Of a stretch of DNA of 31,276 nucleotides, positions 21,304-29,289 are shown piece by piece; position 1 is the stretch's first letter, and every line of letters starts with the position of its first letter. A model generated the notes under the pieces. That model was given only the letters and a program-made list of their open reading frames with translations. It had not been told where the DNA came from and did not search any database. The position numbers were made by a program, and so were the translations under genes. Source of the DNA: Faecalibacterium sp. UBA7177 (lineage in GTDB: Bacteria > Bacillota > Clostridia > Oscillospirales > Ruminococcaceae); the NCBI GenBank assembly GCA_002491225.1, contig DKVN01000002.1:1-31276 (forward strand), in the 5' to 3' direction.

Positions 21304-22959
21304 ATGAAGGAATACAAAGGAACCTTTGCCTCTGAGGGCCTGGTGATGGCCCCGATCTACCGGCCGGCGCGGCAGGCGCTGGGCCTGGGCCGGGTGGTGC
21401 ACGCCCCCAGCCAGGAGCGCGCGCTGTTTGACGACGCGGTGGTGCTGGCCAAGGACGAGCTGATCCGGCTGCAGCAGCGGGCGGTGGGAGAGCAGAAGGA
21501 CATCCTGCTCTTTCAGCAGGAGCTGCTGGACGACCACGCCCTGCTCAGCGAGGTGGGGGACTACATCGCCGCGGGCGCGGGCAGCGCCGCCGCGGTGGAG
21601 CGGGCGGGCCTGATCTTTGCGCGCGCGCTGGAGCAGGTGGACGACGCCTACATCCGGCTGCGCAGCACCGACGTGCTGGACGCCTGCCGCCGGGTGGTGG
21701 AGATCCTCGACGGCACCCCCCGCGGCGAGATGAAGATGACCCGCCCCTCGATTCTGGTGGCCGAACAGGTGCTGCCCAGCGATATCCTCACGGCCGAGCC
21801 CGGCATGCTGCTGGGCATTGCCTGCTCGGGCGGCAGCACCCAGAGCCACGCCTCGATCATCGCGGGGGTGATGGGCATCCCGGCGGTGGTGGGGCTGGGC
21901 CCGGCCTTTTGGGAGGCCGCCGAGGACGGCGCTTTGCTGGTGCTGGACGCCGAGACCAACTCGGTGGTGCTGGACCCCAACGAGGCGGTGCAGCAGACGG
22001 TGGCCGAGCGGCTGGAGCGGCAGGCAGCCCTTTCGAGCCAGTACGCGTGGCTGCGCGCCGCCCCCTGCCGCACCATCGACGGCACCCCGGTGCGGCTGCT
22101 GGCCAACTGCTCCGGCCCGCAGGACATCGAGGCGGCCATCGCGCTGGGCGCGGATGGCGTGGGGCTGCTGCGCAGCGAGTTTATGATGATGACCGGCGAG
22201 TTCCCGGACGAGGAGGAGCAGTACCGGTTTTATGTCGACTGCCTGCACGCCGCAAAGGGCCGCCCGGTGACCGTGCGGACCTTTGATCTGGGCGCGGACA
22301 AGCAGGCGGAGGGGATCAACGAGCCGGAGGAAAACCCCGCGCTGGGGCTGCGGGGCGTCCGGCTCTGCCTGGCGCGGCCGGATATCTTTCACACCCAGCT
22401 CTGCGCGCTGCTGCGGGCCAGCGCCGAAGGCCCGCTGCGGGTGATGTTCCCGATGGTCAGCGGGGTGGAGGACTGGCGCGACGCGATGGCCTGCGTGGCC
22501 ACCGCCAAGGCGGCCCTGCGCAGCCGCGGGGCAAGGTTCCAGGAGGGGCTTGTCTTTGGCAGCATGATCGAGATCCCCAGCGCCGCCCTCACCGCGCGGG
22601 AGCTGGCCGCCCAGGGCTGCGGCTTTTTCAGCATCGGCACCAACGACCTGGTGCAGTACACCCACGCGGCCGACCGGATGGTGCCCGGGGTGGCCCACTA
22701 CTACCGGCAGGACAGCCTCGCGGTGCAGCGGCTGATCGGGATGACGGTCGAGGCCGCGAAGGAGGCGGACATCCCGGTTTGCATCTGCGGGCAGACCGCC
22801 TCGGATCCGGAGCTGGCGGCGGAGTATGTGCGCCGCGGGCTGCACATGCTGTCGGTGACCGGCAACCGCCTGCTGAAGGTGAAAAAGGCCCTGCTCGAGC
22901 TCGAGCTGCCCCCCGAGGAGAGCCGCCCCGTCCCGCCGCGGATGGCGGTGGAGGAGTAG
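21304..22959 (+). CDS. ptsI: Phosphoenolpyruvate-protein phosphotransferase (PTS enzyme I)
   Basis: A 551-residue enzyme I, which takes phosphate from PEP on a His and passes it to HPr to energise PTS sugar uptake. Seen: the helical HPr-binding N-terminal part; phospho-His loop GGSTQSHASIIAGVMGIPAVVGLG (His182) instead of the usual GGRTSH; TIM-barrel Args in GLLRSEFM and VTVRTFDLGADK; signature FFSIGTNDLVQYTHAADR; and the C-terminal Cys in ICGQTASDPE. Length is slightly below the typical 570. It starts at 21304 with AAAGGAG ten bases upstream. No HPr gene or EII gene is adjacent. The altered His loop hints at a paralogue group, but the other catalytic residues are intact. No other enzyme I is visible here for comparison. 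Confidence 0.9.
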   Translation: MKEYKGTFASEGLVMAPIYRPARQALGLGRVVHAPSQERALFDDAVVLAKDELIRLQQRAVGEQKDILLFQQELLDDHALLSEVGDYIAAGAGSAAAVERAGLIFARALEQVDDAYIRLRSTDVLDACRRVVEILDGTPRGEMKMTRPSILVAEQVLPSDILTAEPGMLLGIACSGGSTQSHASIIAGVMGIPAVVGLGPAFWEAAEDGALLVLDAETNSVVLDPNEAVQQTVAERLERQAALSSQYAWLRAAPCRTIDGTPVRLLANCSGPQDIEAAIALGADGVGLLRSEFMMMTGEFPDEEEQYRFYVDCLHAAKGRPVTVRTFDLGADKQAEGINEPEENPALGLRGVRLCLARPDIFHTQLCALLRASAEGPLRVMFPMVSGVEDWRDAMACVATAKAALRSRGARFQEGLVFGSMIEIPSAALTARELAAQGCGFFSIGTNDLVQYTHAADRMVPGVAHYYRQDSLAVQRLIGMTVEAAKEADIPVCICGQTASDPELAAEYVRRGLHMLSVTGNRLLKVKKALLELELPPEESRPVPPRMAVEE

Positions 22960-23035
22960 GGGCGCTTCGGCATGCCGAAGGCGTAAAAAGCGCACGGGAG
23001 CACACAAAAGCGCATAAAGGCATCAGAAATACAGT

Positions 23036-23081
23036 AGCGCCGCCGGGCCAGAGAGAGGGCCCGGCGGCGCTGGTTGTTTTT
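23036..23081. terminator. Terminator between ptsI and hflC
   Basis: A perfect 14-bp stem AGCGCCGCCGGGCC (23036-23049) with its complement (23058-23071), loop of AG repeats, then GGTTGTTTTT. Confidence 0.85.
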
Positions 23082-23145
23082 GGGGGGATGGAATGCGGCG
23101 GGGCGCGGCCCGCCGCCCGCTTTGCGGGGGCCGCCCCCGGGCGGG

Positions 23146-24024
23146 TTACTCCGCGTTGTAGAAGATCTGCGCGAGGGGGGAATCCTTCGAGAGGAAGAGG
23201 GTCTTGTTGCCGCCGTCGAGGCTGAGCTTGGCGGCGTCCAGCGCGCGGACAAAGCTGTAGAACTCGGCCTTTTCGGGGGCGGAGTAGGCGTCCGAGAGGA
23301 TGCGCATGTACTCAGCCTCGCCCTCGGCGATGAGGATCTCGGCCTGGGCCCGCGCCTCGCTGAGCATGACCTGCACCTGGCGGTCGGTCTCGCTGCGGAT
23401 GCGCTGGGCGTCGCTCTCGCCCTGGGCGGTGTAGCTGGCGGCGATGTTGCTGCGCTCCGAGATCATCCGCTGGTAGACCGCCTCCTTGTTGTCGTCCGGC
23501 AGGTCGAGGTGCTTGGTCTCGACCGCGATCACCTCGATGCCGTACTGCCCGAGGGTGTCGCCCACCCCGGCGCGGATGTCGGCGGCCAGCTCGCCGTCCC
23601 GCCCGCTGATCACGTCCGACTGGCTGCGGGAGCTGATGATATTCTTCATGCTGTTGTACACCAGGGTGGACAGGCGGCTCTCGGCGTTTGAGATGCTGCC
23701 GTTGAGCGACTGGATGAACAGCTTGGGATCCTCGATCTTCCAGAGGACGAAGCTGTCGGCCACCATGGTCTTTTTGTCCTGGGTGATGACGTCCGAGATG
23801 GGCAGGTCATACAGCAGCACCGTGTTGGGCAGGGTGCTGGCGGTTTGGATAAAGGGCAGCTTCCAGCTGACGCCGGGAGTGGAGCGGATGTCCACCACCT
23901 CGCCGAACTGGCGCACCACCGAGTATTCGTTCTGCTGGGTGATGACGCAGGCGTTGGAGAGCAGCACGGCGGCCAGCAGCAGCACCGCCACGAGTACGAT
24001 CTTACCTGTGTGTTTTGCTTTCAT
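23146..24024 (-). CDS. hflC: HflC-like SPFH/band-7 membrane protein
   Basis: A 292-residue protein with a short cytoplasmic start, one N-terminal membrane helix (IVLVAVLLLAAVLLSNA) and an SPFH/band-7 domain (VVRQFGEVV, GVSWKLPFIQ, KTMVADSFVLWKI, ISSRSQSDVISGRD). A coiled coil with the HflC hallmark AQGESDAQRIRSETD and AEILIAEGEAEYMRIL follows. HflK and HflC form a large membrane cage that restrains the FtsH protease in other bacteria. ATG at 24024 is chosen (AAAGGAGG ten bases upstream); a GTG at 24030 is too close to the site. It follows hflK by 17 bp. Confidence 0.92.
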   Translation of the reverse strand: MKAKHTGKIVLVAVLLLAAVLLSNACVITQQNEYSVVRQFGEVVDIRSTPGVSWKLPFIQTASTLPNTVLLYDLPISDVITQDKKTMVADSFVLWKIEDPKLFIQSLNGSISNAESRLSTLVYNSMKNIISSRSQSDVISGRDGELAADIRAGVGDTLGQYGIEVIAVETKHLDLPDDNKEAVYQRMISERSNIAASYTAQGESDAQRIRSETDRQVQVMLSEARAQAEILIAEGEAEYMRILSDAYSAPEKAEFYSFVRALDAAKLSLDGGNKTLFLSKDSPLAQIFYNAE

Positions 24025-24041
24025 CTTCACTCGGCCTCCTT

Positions 24042-25037
24042 TCAGCCCTGGTCGGCGGTGTCGGGGTTGTTCAGCACGTTGAGGGTGTTGCCGTTTTCAT
24101 CCTGGATGATGACCCGCAGGCCGGGCAGCAGCTCCTCCATCGTCTCGTAGTACATCCGCTGCTTGGTGATCAGCGGGTAGCGGGCGTACTCGGCGTACAT
24201 CGCCTCGAACCGGGCCACCTGGCCGGTGGCCTCGTTGATGCGGGCCTGCTTCTGGGCCTCGGCGTTCTGCAGGATCTGGTCGGCCTGGGCCTCGGCGGCA
24301 GGCAGCTGCTCGGAGCGGTACTTGTTGGCGTTGTTGACGGCGGTGTCGGCGCTCTGCTTGGCGGTCTCGACCTCCTTGAAGGCGGCCAGCACCTCGGCCG
24401 TGGGGGGCTCGGCATCCTGGATGGTGATGTTGACCAGCTGCAGGCCGATGTCCTCGGCCTCGAGCCGGGCGATGATCTTGTCCTTGATCTCGCTCTGGAT
24501 CTGGTTTTTGCCGGTGGTGATCACATCGTCCACCGGGTAGAGGCCGATGGTGTCCCGGATGTAGCTCTGGGCCAGGGTCTTGAGGATGAGCTCGGGCTCC
24601 CGGCTGGCGTAGAGGTAGCGCACCGGGTCGGTGACCCGGTACTCGACGAAGAAGTCGACATTGACAAAGTTGTAGTCCGAGGTGATCATGAGGCTCTCGT
24701 CCGCGATGAACTCCTGGGTCTCGGGCACATAGCCGATGGCGAAGCCGTGGATGGTCATATCCACCTTGCGCACCTGCTGGATGAAGGGCACCTTGAAGTG
24801 CAGCCCGCTGGTGGTGACCGGCGTGGGCACCCCAAAGGTGACCACCACCGCGTTCTCCTGCTCGTTGATGGTGTAATAGGCGTTGAGGGCGCAGACCACG
24901 AGCAGCAGCGCCAGCACCACCAGCCCGGTGCGGCCCGCCAGCTTTTTGAAAAAGCCCCTGCCCTTTGCCGGGCGCATCTCGCCCCCGTCCGCCGCGTCGC
25001 CGCGCCGGTCGGGCCGCTCGAATCGACCAAATTGCAT
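24042..25037 (-). CDS. hflK: HflK-like SPFH/band-7 membrane protein
   Basis: A 331-residue partner of HflC. It has a charged cytoplasmic N-terminus (about 35 residues), a membrane helix (TGLVVLALLLVVCALNAYY), an SPFH domain (INEQENAVVVTFG, TSGLHFKVPFIQQVRKVDM, FFVEYRVTDPVRYLY, RDTIGLYPVDDVIT) and a long coiled coil (QDAEPPTAEVLAAFKEVETAKQ is the family signature). It lacks the Gly/Pro-rich N-terminal extension of proteobacterial HflK. The start at 25037 follows AAGGAGGACAGT; the longer frame to 25493 is antisense shadow. It has its own promoter and is insulated from rsmE by a terminator. Confidence 0.92.
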   Translation of the reverse strand: MQFGRFERPDRRGDAADGGEMRPAKGRGFFKKLAGRTGLVVLALLLVVCALNAYYTINEQENAVVVTFGVPTPVTTSGLHFKVPFIQQVRKVDMTIHGFAIGYVPETQEFIADESLMITSDYNFVNVDFFVEYRVTDPVRYLYASREPELILKTLAQSYIRDTIGLYPVDDVITTGKNQIQSEIKDKIIARLEAEDIGLQLVNITIQDAEPPTAEVLAAFKEVETAKQSADTAVNNANKYRSEQLPAAEAQADQILQNAEAQKQARINEATGQVARFEAMYAEYARYPLITKQRMYYETMEELLPGLRVIIQDENGNTLNVLNNPDTADQG

Positions 25038-25121
25038 ACTGTCCTCCTTGTTCCGGGAGGCGGAAGGCCTCCCTGTGAGTGGATTTTCTCCCCCGAAATG
25101 GTTCTGTTTCGGTGTGATTTT

Positions 25122-25150
25122 AGTGTACAATATCCGGGGCAAAAAAGCAA
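25122..25150 (-). promoter_or_regulatory. hflK-hflC promoter
   Basis: On the minus strand: TTGCTT (25150-25145), 17-bp spacer, TACACT (25127-25122). It lies in a small AT-rich patch; the leader is about 80 bases. Confidence 0.6.
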
Positions 25151-25206
25151 AGGCTAAATTGTTAATTTTTTGACAGGTTTCGCCTGCCCGATCATTCCGG
25201 GTGCGC

Positions 25207-25252
25207 AAAAACGCCCCCGCACGCCGCCATTCGCGGCCGCAGGGGCGTTTTT
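25207..25252. terminator. Terminator after rsmE
   Basis: AAAAACGCCCC(C) arms at both ends pair (25207-25218 with 25241-25252), with GCGGC/GCCGC inside. A and T runs on both sides allow function on either strand. Confidence 0.85.
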
Positions 25253-25321
25253 CTCCCGTTTTCTCCGGTTTTGTTGAGGCGGAGCCCGGCGGACTTTTGG
25301 CGGGCCCGCGGCCCGCGCCGC

Positions 25322-26053
25322 TCACTCCAGCTCGCCGGTGAGGGTGAGCAGGGCGGCGAGGGCGGCGAGGGGGGCGGTTTCGCAGCGCAGGATGCGGGGG
25401 CCGAGGCTGACGGCCTGCGCCCCGGCGGCCTGCAGCGCCTCGGCCTCCTCGGGGGCAAAGCCGCCCTCGGCCCCGGTGATGAGGGCGATGCACCGCCCGG
25501 TGAGCGGCGGGGCCAGCTGCCGCAGCGGCGCGCCGCCCTTTTCGTAACAGAGCAGCGCGGCGTCGAACTCCGGCCCGCTCAGCCGGGCGCAGAGGGCCGA
25601 AAAGGGGATCGCCTCCTCCACCGCCGGGACCACCCCCCGCCCGGCCTGCTCGGCGGCCTCGCGGGCGATGCGGGCCCTCCGCTGCTGCTTGACCGCCTCG
25701 TTTTTGGGGGCGGCCACACAGTACCGGCTGAAAAAGGGCACGATCCGCACCGCCCCCAGCTCGACCGCCTTTTGCAGGATCAGCTCGAGCTTATCCTGCT
25801 TGGGGCAGGCCGCGAAGAGGGTGACCGCGGTGGCGGGCTCGGCCCGGCTGGCCCGGCCGGGGCCGGGGGCCAGCTCGATGCGCTCGGGCGCGATGGCGGT
25901 GATCACGGCGTCGTATTCCCGCCCCTGCCCGTCACAGAGGGGAACCACGTCCCCCACCCTCGCCCGCAGCACCCGGGCCAGGTGATGGGCGTTCTGGCCG
26001 GTGATGGCGGCCAGATCCGGGGCAAAGGTATCGGCAAAATAGCGGTGTGCCAT
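25322..26053 (-). CDS. rsmE: 16S rRNA (uracil1498-N3)-methyltransferase RsmE
   Basis: A 243-residue SPOUT-class methyltransferase that methylates N3 of U1498 in 16S rRNA using S-adenosylmethionine. Seen: a PUA-like N-terminal part (ITGQNAHHLARVLRARVGD), CPKQDKLELILQKAVELGAVRIVPFFS, and the trefoil-knot AdoMet motifs ALITGAEGGFAPEEAE (usually GPEGG) and SLGPRILRCETA. The start at 26053 has AAGGAGG eight bases upstream. The Ala in GAEGG for Pro is a small departure. It follows prmA by about 50 bp, the conserved prmA-rsmE pairing of Firmicutes. Confidence 0.95.
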   Translation of the reverse strand: MAHRYFADTFAPDLAAITGQNAHHLARVLRARVGDVVPLCDGQGREYDAVITAIAPERIELAPGPGRASRAEPATAVTLFAACPKQDKLELILQKAVELGAVRIVPFFSRYCVAAPKNEAVKQQRRARIAREAAEQAGRGVVPAVEEAIPFSALCARLSGPEFDAALLCYEKGGAPLRQLAPPLTGRCIALITGAEGGFAPEEAEALQAAGAQAVSLGPRILRCETAPLAALAALLTLTGELE

Positions 26054-26103
26054 CGGCGTGCCTCCTTGTGGTTTCGGGTCAGCGGCTGCGTCTCGTTTGG
26101 GGT

Positions 26104-27039
26104 TCAGCCCTGGGCGGGCGCGGCCGCGCTGCAGCGCAGGGCGACCCAGCCGTTCTTTTCGCGCACCTCGTCCACGGCGAGGCCGGCCGCGGCGAGCCCC
26201 GCGATCACCTCGTCCCGCCGGGTGTCGATGATGCCGCTGGCCACGAACCGCCCGCCGGGAGTCAGCAGCGGCGGGATGGCCGGGGCGAGGTGCAGGATGG
26301 CGTTTGCCACGATGTTGGCGGTGATGATCTGATAGGGCCCGCGGGCCTGCGCGGCGAGATCCCCCACCCGCACCGCAAAGCGGCCGGCCACCCCGTTCAA
26401 TTCTGCGTTTTCGGTGGCGGTGCGCACGCACATGGGGTCGATGTCCACCCCGTCCGCTTCAGCGGCCCCCAATTTAAGGGCCGCGATGGCGAGGATGCCG
26501 CTGCCGGTGCCGACATCCAGCACCCGCTCGCCCCCCTGCACCCAGGCGTCCAGCGTCTCGAGGCAGAGGGCGGTGGTCTCGTGGGTGCCGGTGCCAAAGG
26601 CCATGCCGGGGTCCAGCCGCAGCACCGTCCGGCCGGAGGCGGGGTCGTACTGCTCCCAGCTGGGCACCACCGCGAGACGGCGGCCGATCTCGATGGCGTG
26701 GTAGTAGGCCTTCCAGCCGTTCTCCCAGTCCTCCTGGCGCACGCCGGAGGCCCGCAGCTGATAGTGCAGCCCGGCGGCGGTGAGGCGGCTGTGCAGCAGC
26801 TCGATGACCGGCGCGGTCTCCTCCTCCGGCGCGAGGTAGAGGTGCACCGCCACCCGGGTGCGGTCCTTGTCCAGCAGGGCCTGCTCGATGAGGTCGACAT
26901 GGGCGATGGCCTCCACCTGGGCCTCGAGGTCGCTGTAATCCTCGATGTAGATGCCGCTGCCCGAGATGCCGGTGGCGATGGCCTCGGCGGTGTCGGCCTC
27001 GGCCTTGGGCAGGGTGATGCAGAGATCGGTCCAATCCAT
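26104..27039 (-). CDS. prmA: Ribosomal protein L11 methyltransferase PrmA
   Basis: A 311-residue class I methyltransferase that trimethylates ribosomal protein L11. The N-terminal substrate-recognition domain (DWTDLCITLPKAEADTAEAIATG, ending about residue 100) is followed by ENGWKAYYHAIEIGRRLAVVPSW, LRLDPGMAFGTGTHETTALCLE, the AdoMet site VLDVGTGSGILAIAALKLGA, and ITANIVANAI (the N-x-x-x catalytic strand). All family motifs are intact. The start at 27039 follows AAGGAGG. A 10-bp leader hairpin (27061-27085) lies at the very 5' end of its transcript, and its promoter overlaps the divergent zinc-ribbon gene promoter. Confidence 0.96.
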   Translation of the reverse strand: MDWTDLCITLPKAEADTAEAIATGISGSGIYIEDYSDLEAQVEAIAHVDLIEQALLDKDRTRVAVHLYLAPEEETAPVIELLHSRLTAAGLHYQLRASGVRQEDWENGWKAYYHAIEIGRRLAVVPSWEQYDPASGRTVLRLDPGMAFGTGTHETTALCLETLDAWVQGGERVLDVGTGSGILAIAALKLGAAEADGVDIDPMCVRTATENAELNGVAGRFAVRVGDLAAQARGPYQIITANIVANAILHLAPAIPPLLTPGGRFVASGIIDTRRDEVIAGLAAAGLAVDEVREKNGWVALRCSAAAPAQG

Positions 27040-27060
27040 TTGGGGTTCCTCCTTGTGTCG

Positions 27061-27085
27061 GCCCGCGGCAAAAGCTGCCGCGGGC
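27061..27085 (-). promoter_or_regulatory. Hairpin in prmA leader
   Basis: GCCCGCGGCA and TGCCGCGGGC, a perfect 10-bp stem with a 5-base loop, 21 bp before the prmA start codon. No T run follows, so it is more likely mRNA stabilising than terminating. Confidence 0.5.
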
Positions 27086-27087
27086 GG

Positions 27088-27117
27088 TTGACAACAGTAT
27101 ACAACAGAAACTACAAT
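27088..27117 (+). promoter_or_regulatory. Promoter of the zinc-ribbon gene, overlapping the prmA promoter
   Basis: TTGACA (27088-27093), 18-bp spacer, TACAAT (27112-27117). On the other strand TATACT (27101-27096) is a good -10 for prmA, with only a weak -35. The two promoters share the same bases. Confidence 0.65.
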
Positions 27118-27253
27118 AAAGAAAAGCCTTTCGCCCAAACCGGGCGGTGAGACGGAAAAGATCTGTTCCGGCGGCACGGCACCTGACCCCGCCCGCCGCT
27201 GTCCGAGAGCCCGCACGGGCCCCGCACGGGCTTTGAAAAGGAGGGAGCTCTGA

Positions 27254-28411
27254 ATGTATTGCAGCCGCTGTGGTACGCCCCTGCGCCCGGGCGACCGTTT
27301 CTGCCCCCGGTGCGGGGCCGCCGCGCCGGGCATCCCCGCGGGTCCGGGCCGCCGGGGCACAAAGCGCCCCGGCGGCATCCGCACCGGCTGGGTGGTGCTG
27401 GCCATGGTGCTGATGGTGCTGGTGCTGCTGGCCGCCGCCGTTTACAGCCAGCGGGACCAGCTGAACAGCCTGTTTGAGCAGCCCCCCATGCCCACCCCGC
27501 GGCCGGGCCAGGCCGGGGTGGAGCAGCTGGAGGACCGGCTGGCGCGGGACGAGGCGGGCTCGCTGGTGCTGACCCCGCTCGAGCGGCCGCCGGTCGGTCT
27601 GCCGACCAGGGCCTACGACACGGCCGGAGCGGCCGGGCAGCAGGCGCTGGAGACCCTGTACGGCAGCGAGCCGATCACGGCGGAGGGGGCCGAGGCGCTC
27701 TTTTGCAACCTCTCGGCCGGAGGATATGCCAGCTTTGAGGCGCTGGCCGAGGAGATCAACGCGACCAGCATCGGCATCCTCTGGCCTTATTGGAGCGTGC
27801 TCTCCGGCGAGCCGGTGGTGCGGGGCAACCGGGCTTACCAGAGTGTGCTGCTCTATAAAGTGCTGTATGACCCCTCAAAGCCGCCGATCCTCCCCTATGT
27901 CCTCGGGCAGGATGTGCGCACCGAGGAGCTGCTGATCTGCATGATCTGGAGCGGCAGCCGCTGGCGGGTGGACGCCAGCACGATGTGCGAGTTTATGCTC
28001 AACAGCCATCAGCGCTTTTTGTTCAGCGACGGGCTGCGCGAGGCTGCGGATGCCGGGCGGCCTGCCTTTTTTATGACAGGGGCGGGCACCCTGCTCGAAC
28101 CGGTGATCCCCAATGTCTGTGACACCCTGATCCGCGAGATCTATGGCACGGCGGACGGCGGCGCGGCGATCTGCTGCTGGGCCTTCAACGGCTCCGGCCA
28201 GCCCTTTGACACCGACCATGCGCTCATCCAGCTTTGCAGCAGCACTGACGGGTGGTACTTTAATGCCGCCGATCATCCCATCGAGCCGCTGCATCTCGAG
28301 CCCGGCGAGGGCAGGGTGATCACGGTGGTCATCCCCGGTGAGGAGATAAAAAAGCCGCTGATCGATCAGGGAAACATCACCAGCCGGGTCATGATCTGCA
28401 CCCGCTCCTGA
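27254..28411 (+). CDS. Zinc-ribbon membrane protein of unknown function
   Basis: A 385-residue protein. Residues 1-21 form a zinc ribbon (CSRCG and CPRCG, Cys 3, 6, 17, 20), followed by a basic Gly/Pro linker, one membrane helix (about 45-64, VVLAMVLMVLVLLAAAVY) and a large extracytoplasmic domain of about 320 residues. That domain contains a probable alpha/beta fold (ALFCNLSAGGYASFEALAEEIN, SVLLYKVLYDP, LICMIWSGSRWRVDAS). Zinc ribbons at the N-terminus of single-pass proteins are common in clostridia, but this outer domain is not one I recognise. Start after AAAGGAGGGAGCTCTGA. Divergent from prmA; a terminator follows. Confidence 0.85.
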   Translation: MYCSRCGTPLRPGDRFCPRCGAAAPGIPAGPGRRGTKRPGGIRTGWVVLAMVLMVLVLLAAAVYSQRDQLNSLFEQPPMPTPRPGQAGVEQLEDRLARDEAGSLVLTPLERPPVGLPTRAYDTAGAAGQQALETLYGSEPITAEGAEALFCNLSAGGYASFEALAEEINATSIGILWPYWSVLSGEPVVRGNRAYQSVLLYKVLYDPSKPPILPYVLGQDVRTEELLICMIWSGSRWRVDASTMCEFMLNSHQRFLFSDGLREAADAGRPAFFMTGAGTLLEPVIPNVCDTLIREIYGTADGGAAICCWAFNGSGQPFDTDHALIQLCSSTDGWYFNAADHPIEPLHLEPGEGRVITVVIPGEEIKKPLIDQGNITSRVMICTRS

Positions 28412-28434
28412 GACGCCTTTCTCACACGAAAAAC

Positions 28435-28473
28435 AGCGCCGCTCCGGCCTTTCTGCGAGGCCGGAGCGGCGCT
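28435..28473. terminator. Bidirectional terminator
   Basis: A perfect 15-bp stem AGCGCCGCTCCGGCC (28435-28449) with its complement (28459-28473). T-rich tails lie on both sides (TTTCTTGTTCTTTT on the plus strand, GTTTTTCG on the minus). Confidence 0.85.
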
Positions 28474-28526
28474 GCCATTTCTTGTTCTTTTGGGGTCTGG
28501 GCGCGGGGTCTGAGCGTCTTCTCGCC

Positions 28527-28901
28527 TCACACGCCCGCGGGCGGGGTCTCGCCCTGCACCAGAACGATGCTGTTCTGGGCATTTTTGCCCGCCGTCAGCG
28601 CGCAGAGGCTGCAAAGCGGATGCTCAGGGCCCACCTCTTCGCTGTACAGCATCACCTGCAGCTGTACCCCGGTGGCCTGATGCAGCGCCTGACGCAGCTG
28701 CTGCTCAAAGGCCTCCTCCTCGATGCCGTGCTGCCGGGGCAGCGCGCGGGGCACCGCCACCGTGTTTTTGCGGCTCAGGATCACGCCCTCCTGGGTCGCG
28801 GCGTCGGTGACCGTCTCGACCACCTGCCGCACCAGATCCTCCTTCGAGCCGACCGGCATGTGCAGGCTGCGCACCACCGTCTCAACCATTTTGCTCGCCA
28901 T
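28527..28901 (-). CDS. Hypothetical 124-residue protein
   Basis: I do not recognise this family. The product is soluble and mixed helical: MASKMVETVVRSLHMPVG, then VRQVVETVTDAATQEGV, a central RKNTVAVPRALPRQHGIEEEAFEQQL, and near the end CSLC (a single CXXC) and NSIVLVQGE. The start at 28901 is well supported by AGGAGGGAAGGT immediately upstream. An in-frame reading back to 29003 lacks a site. It has its own strong promoter and a leader of about 135 bases with stable hairpins. It converges with the zinc-ribbon gene and is divergent from spoVAC. Confidence 0.7.
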   Translation of the reverse strand: MASKMVETVVRSLHMPVGSKEDLVRQVVETVTDAATQEGVILSRKNTVAVPRALPRQHGIEEEAFEQQLRQALHQATGVQLQVMLYSEEVGPEHPLCSLCALTAGKNAQNSIVLVQGETPPAGV

Positions 28902-29035
28902 ACCTTCCCTCCTGACAGGCCAAGGGAGCCTCCCCCCAAAGCGGCCTTGCTCTATCATCAAAGCCGCCAAAGGGGTGCCGCCGCGGGCCTCCCATACCCG
29001 CACCGGCGCATTGCGCCAAGGGGCGCAATATATAC
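28902..29035 (-). promoter_or_regulatory. Structured leader of the hypothetical gene
   Basis: From the expected start near 29035: hairpin TTGCGCC/GGCGCAA (29011-29028), then a longer arm with CCCC plus GCGGC pairing to GCCGC plus GGGG around an A/T-rich TTTGATGATAGAG loop, and GGGAG/CTCCC closing. It ends just before the ribosome binding site. Candidate cis-acting RNA; no known class recognised. Confidence 0.4.
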
Positions 29036-29041
29036 CCTATC

Positions 29042-29070
29042 ATTATACCTGTCTGCTCTGGCCGGGACAA
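29042..29070 (-). promoter_or_regulatory. Promoter of the hypothetical gene
   Basis: On the minus strand: TTGTCC (29070-29065), 17-bp spacer, perfect TATAAT (29047-29042). Confidence 0.75.
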
Positions 29071-29177
29071 TTCATAAACGCCACAAACCTGTCCCCACCG
29101 CCCGGCACATTTTTGGCAAGGTTGCGCGCAGCGTGCGGCCGTTTGGCCGTTTTTGGCCTTTTTTACCCGCCCTGCGT

Positions 29178-29207
29178 GTATGAACCGTCCCCCGCCCGCA
29201 AAGAATA
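29178..29207 (+). promoter_or_regulatory. Possible sporulation-sigma promoter of spoVA
   Basis: GTATG (29178-29182), 18-bp spacer, AAGAATA (29201-29207). It resembles sigma-G/sigma-F elements (gHATR and CATWHTA, five of seven in the -10). No vegetative promoter is seen upstream of spoVAC. The remaining intergenic DNA to 29289 holds nothing else I can identify. Confidence 0.35.
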
Positions 29208-29289
29208 AGGGCAAAGCGCGGCGGCCAGACGGCCGCCCCAACGAGCTGCCCGCCCCCAACCGGGCGGCGAGACAAGGAGCGTGTGCGGG

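Noticed and set aside
28902..29003. N-terminal extension of the hypothetical 124-residue protein
   Set aside because: No ribosome binding site upstream; the sequence folds as leader RNA and the ATG at 28901 has an excellent site.
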